Source: Cryptomeria japonica
Lineage: Eukaryota; Streptophyta; Pinopsida; Cupressales; Cupressaceae
Length of the DNA stretch: 32,500 nt
Direction of reading: 5' to 3'
Assembly: GCF_030272615.1 (NCBI RefSeq)
Contig: NW_026729300.1
Span: 60,001 to 92,500 of the forward strand
The position numbers were made by a program, and so were the translations under genes. The notes under the pieces are model-generated. The model saw only the letters and a program-made list of their open reading frames with translations, was not told the DNA's origin and did not search any database. Below, piece by piece: positions 31,326 through 32,500 of the stretch (its first letter is position 1; each line of letters opens with the position of its first letter).

Positions 31326-32500
31326 AGTTTTTCGCCGGGCGTCGCAATGCTATTTGAATAAACCTTTTGCCCGTTTGCGTTCTCGTCGGGGCCGGGCCGG
31401 GCCGGGGTGCGCTGCCCGCACTACCGCGCGCGCGGGGGCGACACCGAGCGCGCACCCGAGGCGCCCCGAGCACACAGGCCACGGTGCAACCCGGGCGTTG
31501 TGCGCGCACCCCGGTGCGCCCGAGGTGCTGCGCGCGCACCCAGGTGAAATCGGTGTGCACCTCGGCCAGTGCGCGCTCGGTCGAGTCGCGCACGTTGGCC
31601 AAGGTGCACGGTGATGTTTCTTACTCTAAGGTTCCGCACCAGACGCCCGGGACAGGTGAGCGAAGCTGGGCGGGGCCGGGTGCGCGGCCGGGGCAGGTGC
31701 ACGCAGCTGGAGAGAGCTTTGGAGCACACCAGAGGTGCGCACCTTGGAGCACACTTCGGAGCGCACCAATGATGCGCTCCATTCAAAAGTTTCCTGAAAA
31801 GGCAAAAAAAGTTGAGATTATAGAATTTCCCACTTGAGAGATTGTAAAAAAAAAAAATTTAAAATGAAGGAAACGCGGGTGCCAAGGTGTGCGCGCCCGG
31901 GTGCGCAGCCCAGCCAAGGTGTGCGCACCAAGGCGCCCACCCTGGCGAAGGTGCACGCAAGGTGCGCACCCGAGGCAAACCGGACAATTAACCCAACTTT
32001 CGACTTCGCGCGCACCTGCGCACCTTGGAGCGCACTTCGGAGCGCTCCTTGGTGCGCACCAATCTTGGGCACCTCGGAGTGCACCATGGCGCCCACCAAG
32101 GTGCGCACCCGGGGCAAACCGAGCTCCGACTTCGTGCGCACCTTGGAGCGCACGAAAGGTGCGCACCATGGCGCCCACCAAGGTGCGCAGCCCAGCCAAG
32201 GCGTGCGCATCAAGGTGCGCACCCTGGCGAAGGTGCGCACCCGGGGCAAACCGAGCTCCGACTTCGTGCGCACCTTGGAGCGCACAAAGGGTGCGCAACC
32301 CAGCCAAGGTGTGCGCACCCCGGGCAAACCGAGCTCCGAATCGTGCGCACCTTGGAGCACACTTCGGAGCCCTCCTTGGTGCGCACCGATGTTGCGCACC
32401 TCGGAGCGCACCCGGGGAAAACAATGCAATTAACCCGACTTTCGACTTCGTGGGCACCTCGGAGCGCTCTCGGGTTCGCACCTCGGAGCACACCGAGGTG

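Larger units (their letters stand above)
29958..32500 (+). repeat. 5S rDNA unit 4 (partial, runs off the window)
   Basis: It begins with the same GGCCAAGGTGGGTCACGGGG and follows unit 1 with a constant offset of 18177 bp through the G-rich block, T-rich block, 5S gene and the first spacer module (AT-rich block at 31771). It is cut by the window end within the second module. Confidence 0.95.

Overview
This is plant nuclear ribosomal-spacer DNA, almost entirely tandem repeats, with no protein-coding gene I can support. The only conventional genes are four 5S rRNA genes on the + strand (13025, 19059, 25167 and 31202). Their sequence, compared from memory, looks more like gymnosperm (conifer or Ginkgo-type) 5S than angiosperm 5S, for example CGTTAGTGCACC near the 5' end and a GCGCGCTTGGGCC segment in box A. 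I therefore infer a seed plant, probably a gymnosperm. The species cannot be named from this window.

Layout, left to right. 1-290 is low-copy sequence. 291-1102 holds decayed fragments of the repeat that follows. 1103-5775 is an array of about 25 copies of a 188-bp satellite, diverged on the left and nearly uniform on the right. 5776-10376 is a series of repeats (about 440-490 bp, then 311 bp, then 157 bp) that carry 13 copies of one motif. On the minus strand this motif reads TATATAGGGG, the plant RNA polymerase I start-site consensus. 8695-9310 is a palindromic 38/52-bp minisatellite lodged inside one of these repeats. 10377-11780 passes through a GGTGCGCACC-rich stretch into a G-rich GGTGGGTGCC minisatellite. 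From 11781 to the window end there is a head-to-tail array of 5S rDNA units of 6034, 6108 and 6035 bp plus a fourth partial unit. Each unit has one 118-bp 5S gene and about 5.9 kb of spacer.

Interpretation. The promoter-like series followed leftwards by a long satellite resembles a 35S rDNA intergenic spacer read on the minus strand: spacer promoters, a gene promoter near 6165, then a repeat-rich external transcribed spacer, with 18S expected beyond the left edge. The 5S array runs the opposite way (+ strand). The window would then be a junction where 5S and 35S-type spacer are physically linked and divergently transcribed, with exceptionally long 5S units. The 5S genes are certain. The Pol I reading is inference, since no 18S, 5.8S or 26S sequence is present. 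Long open frames on both strands from 13.6 kb onward are by-products of GC-rich repeats poor in TA dinucleotides.
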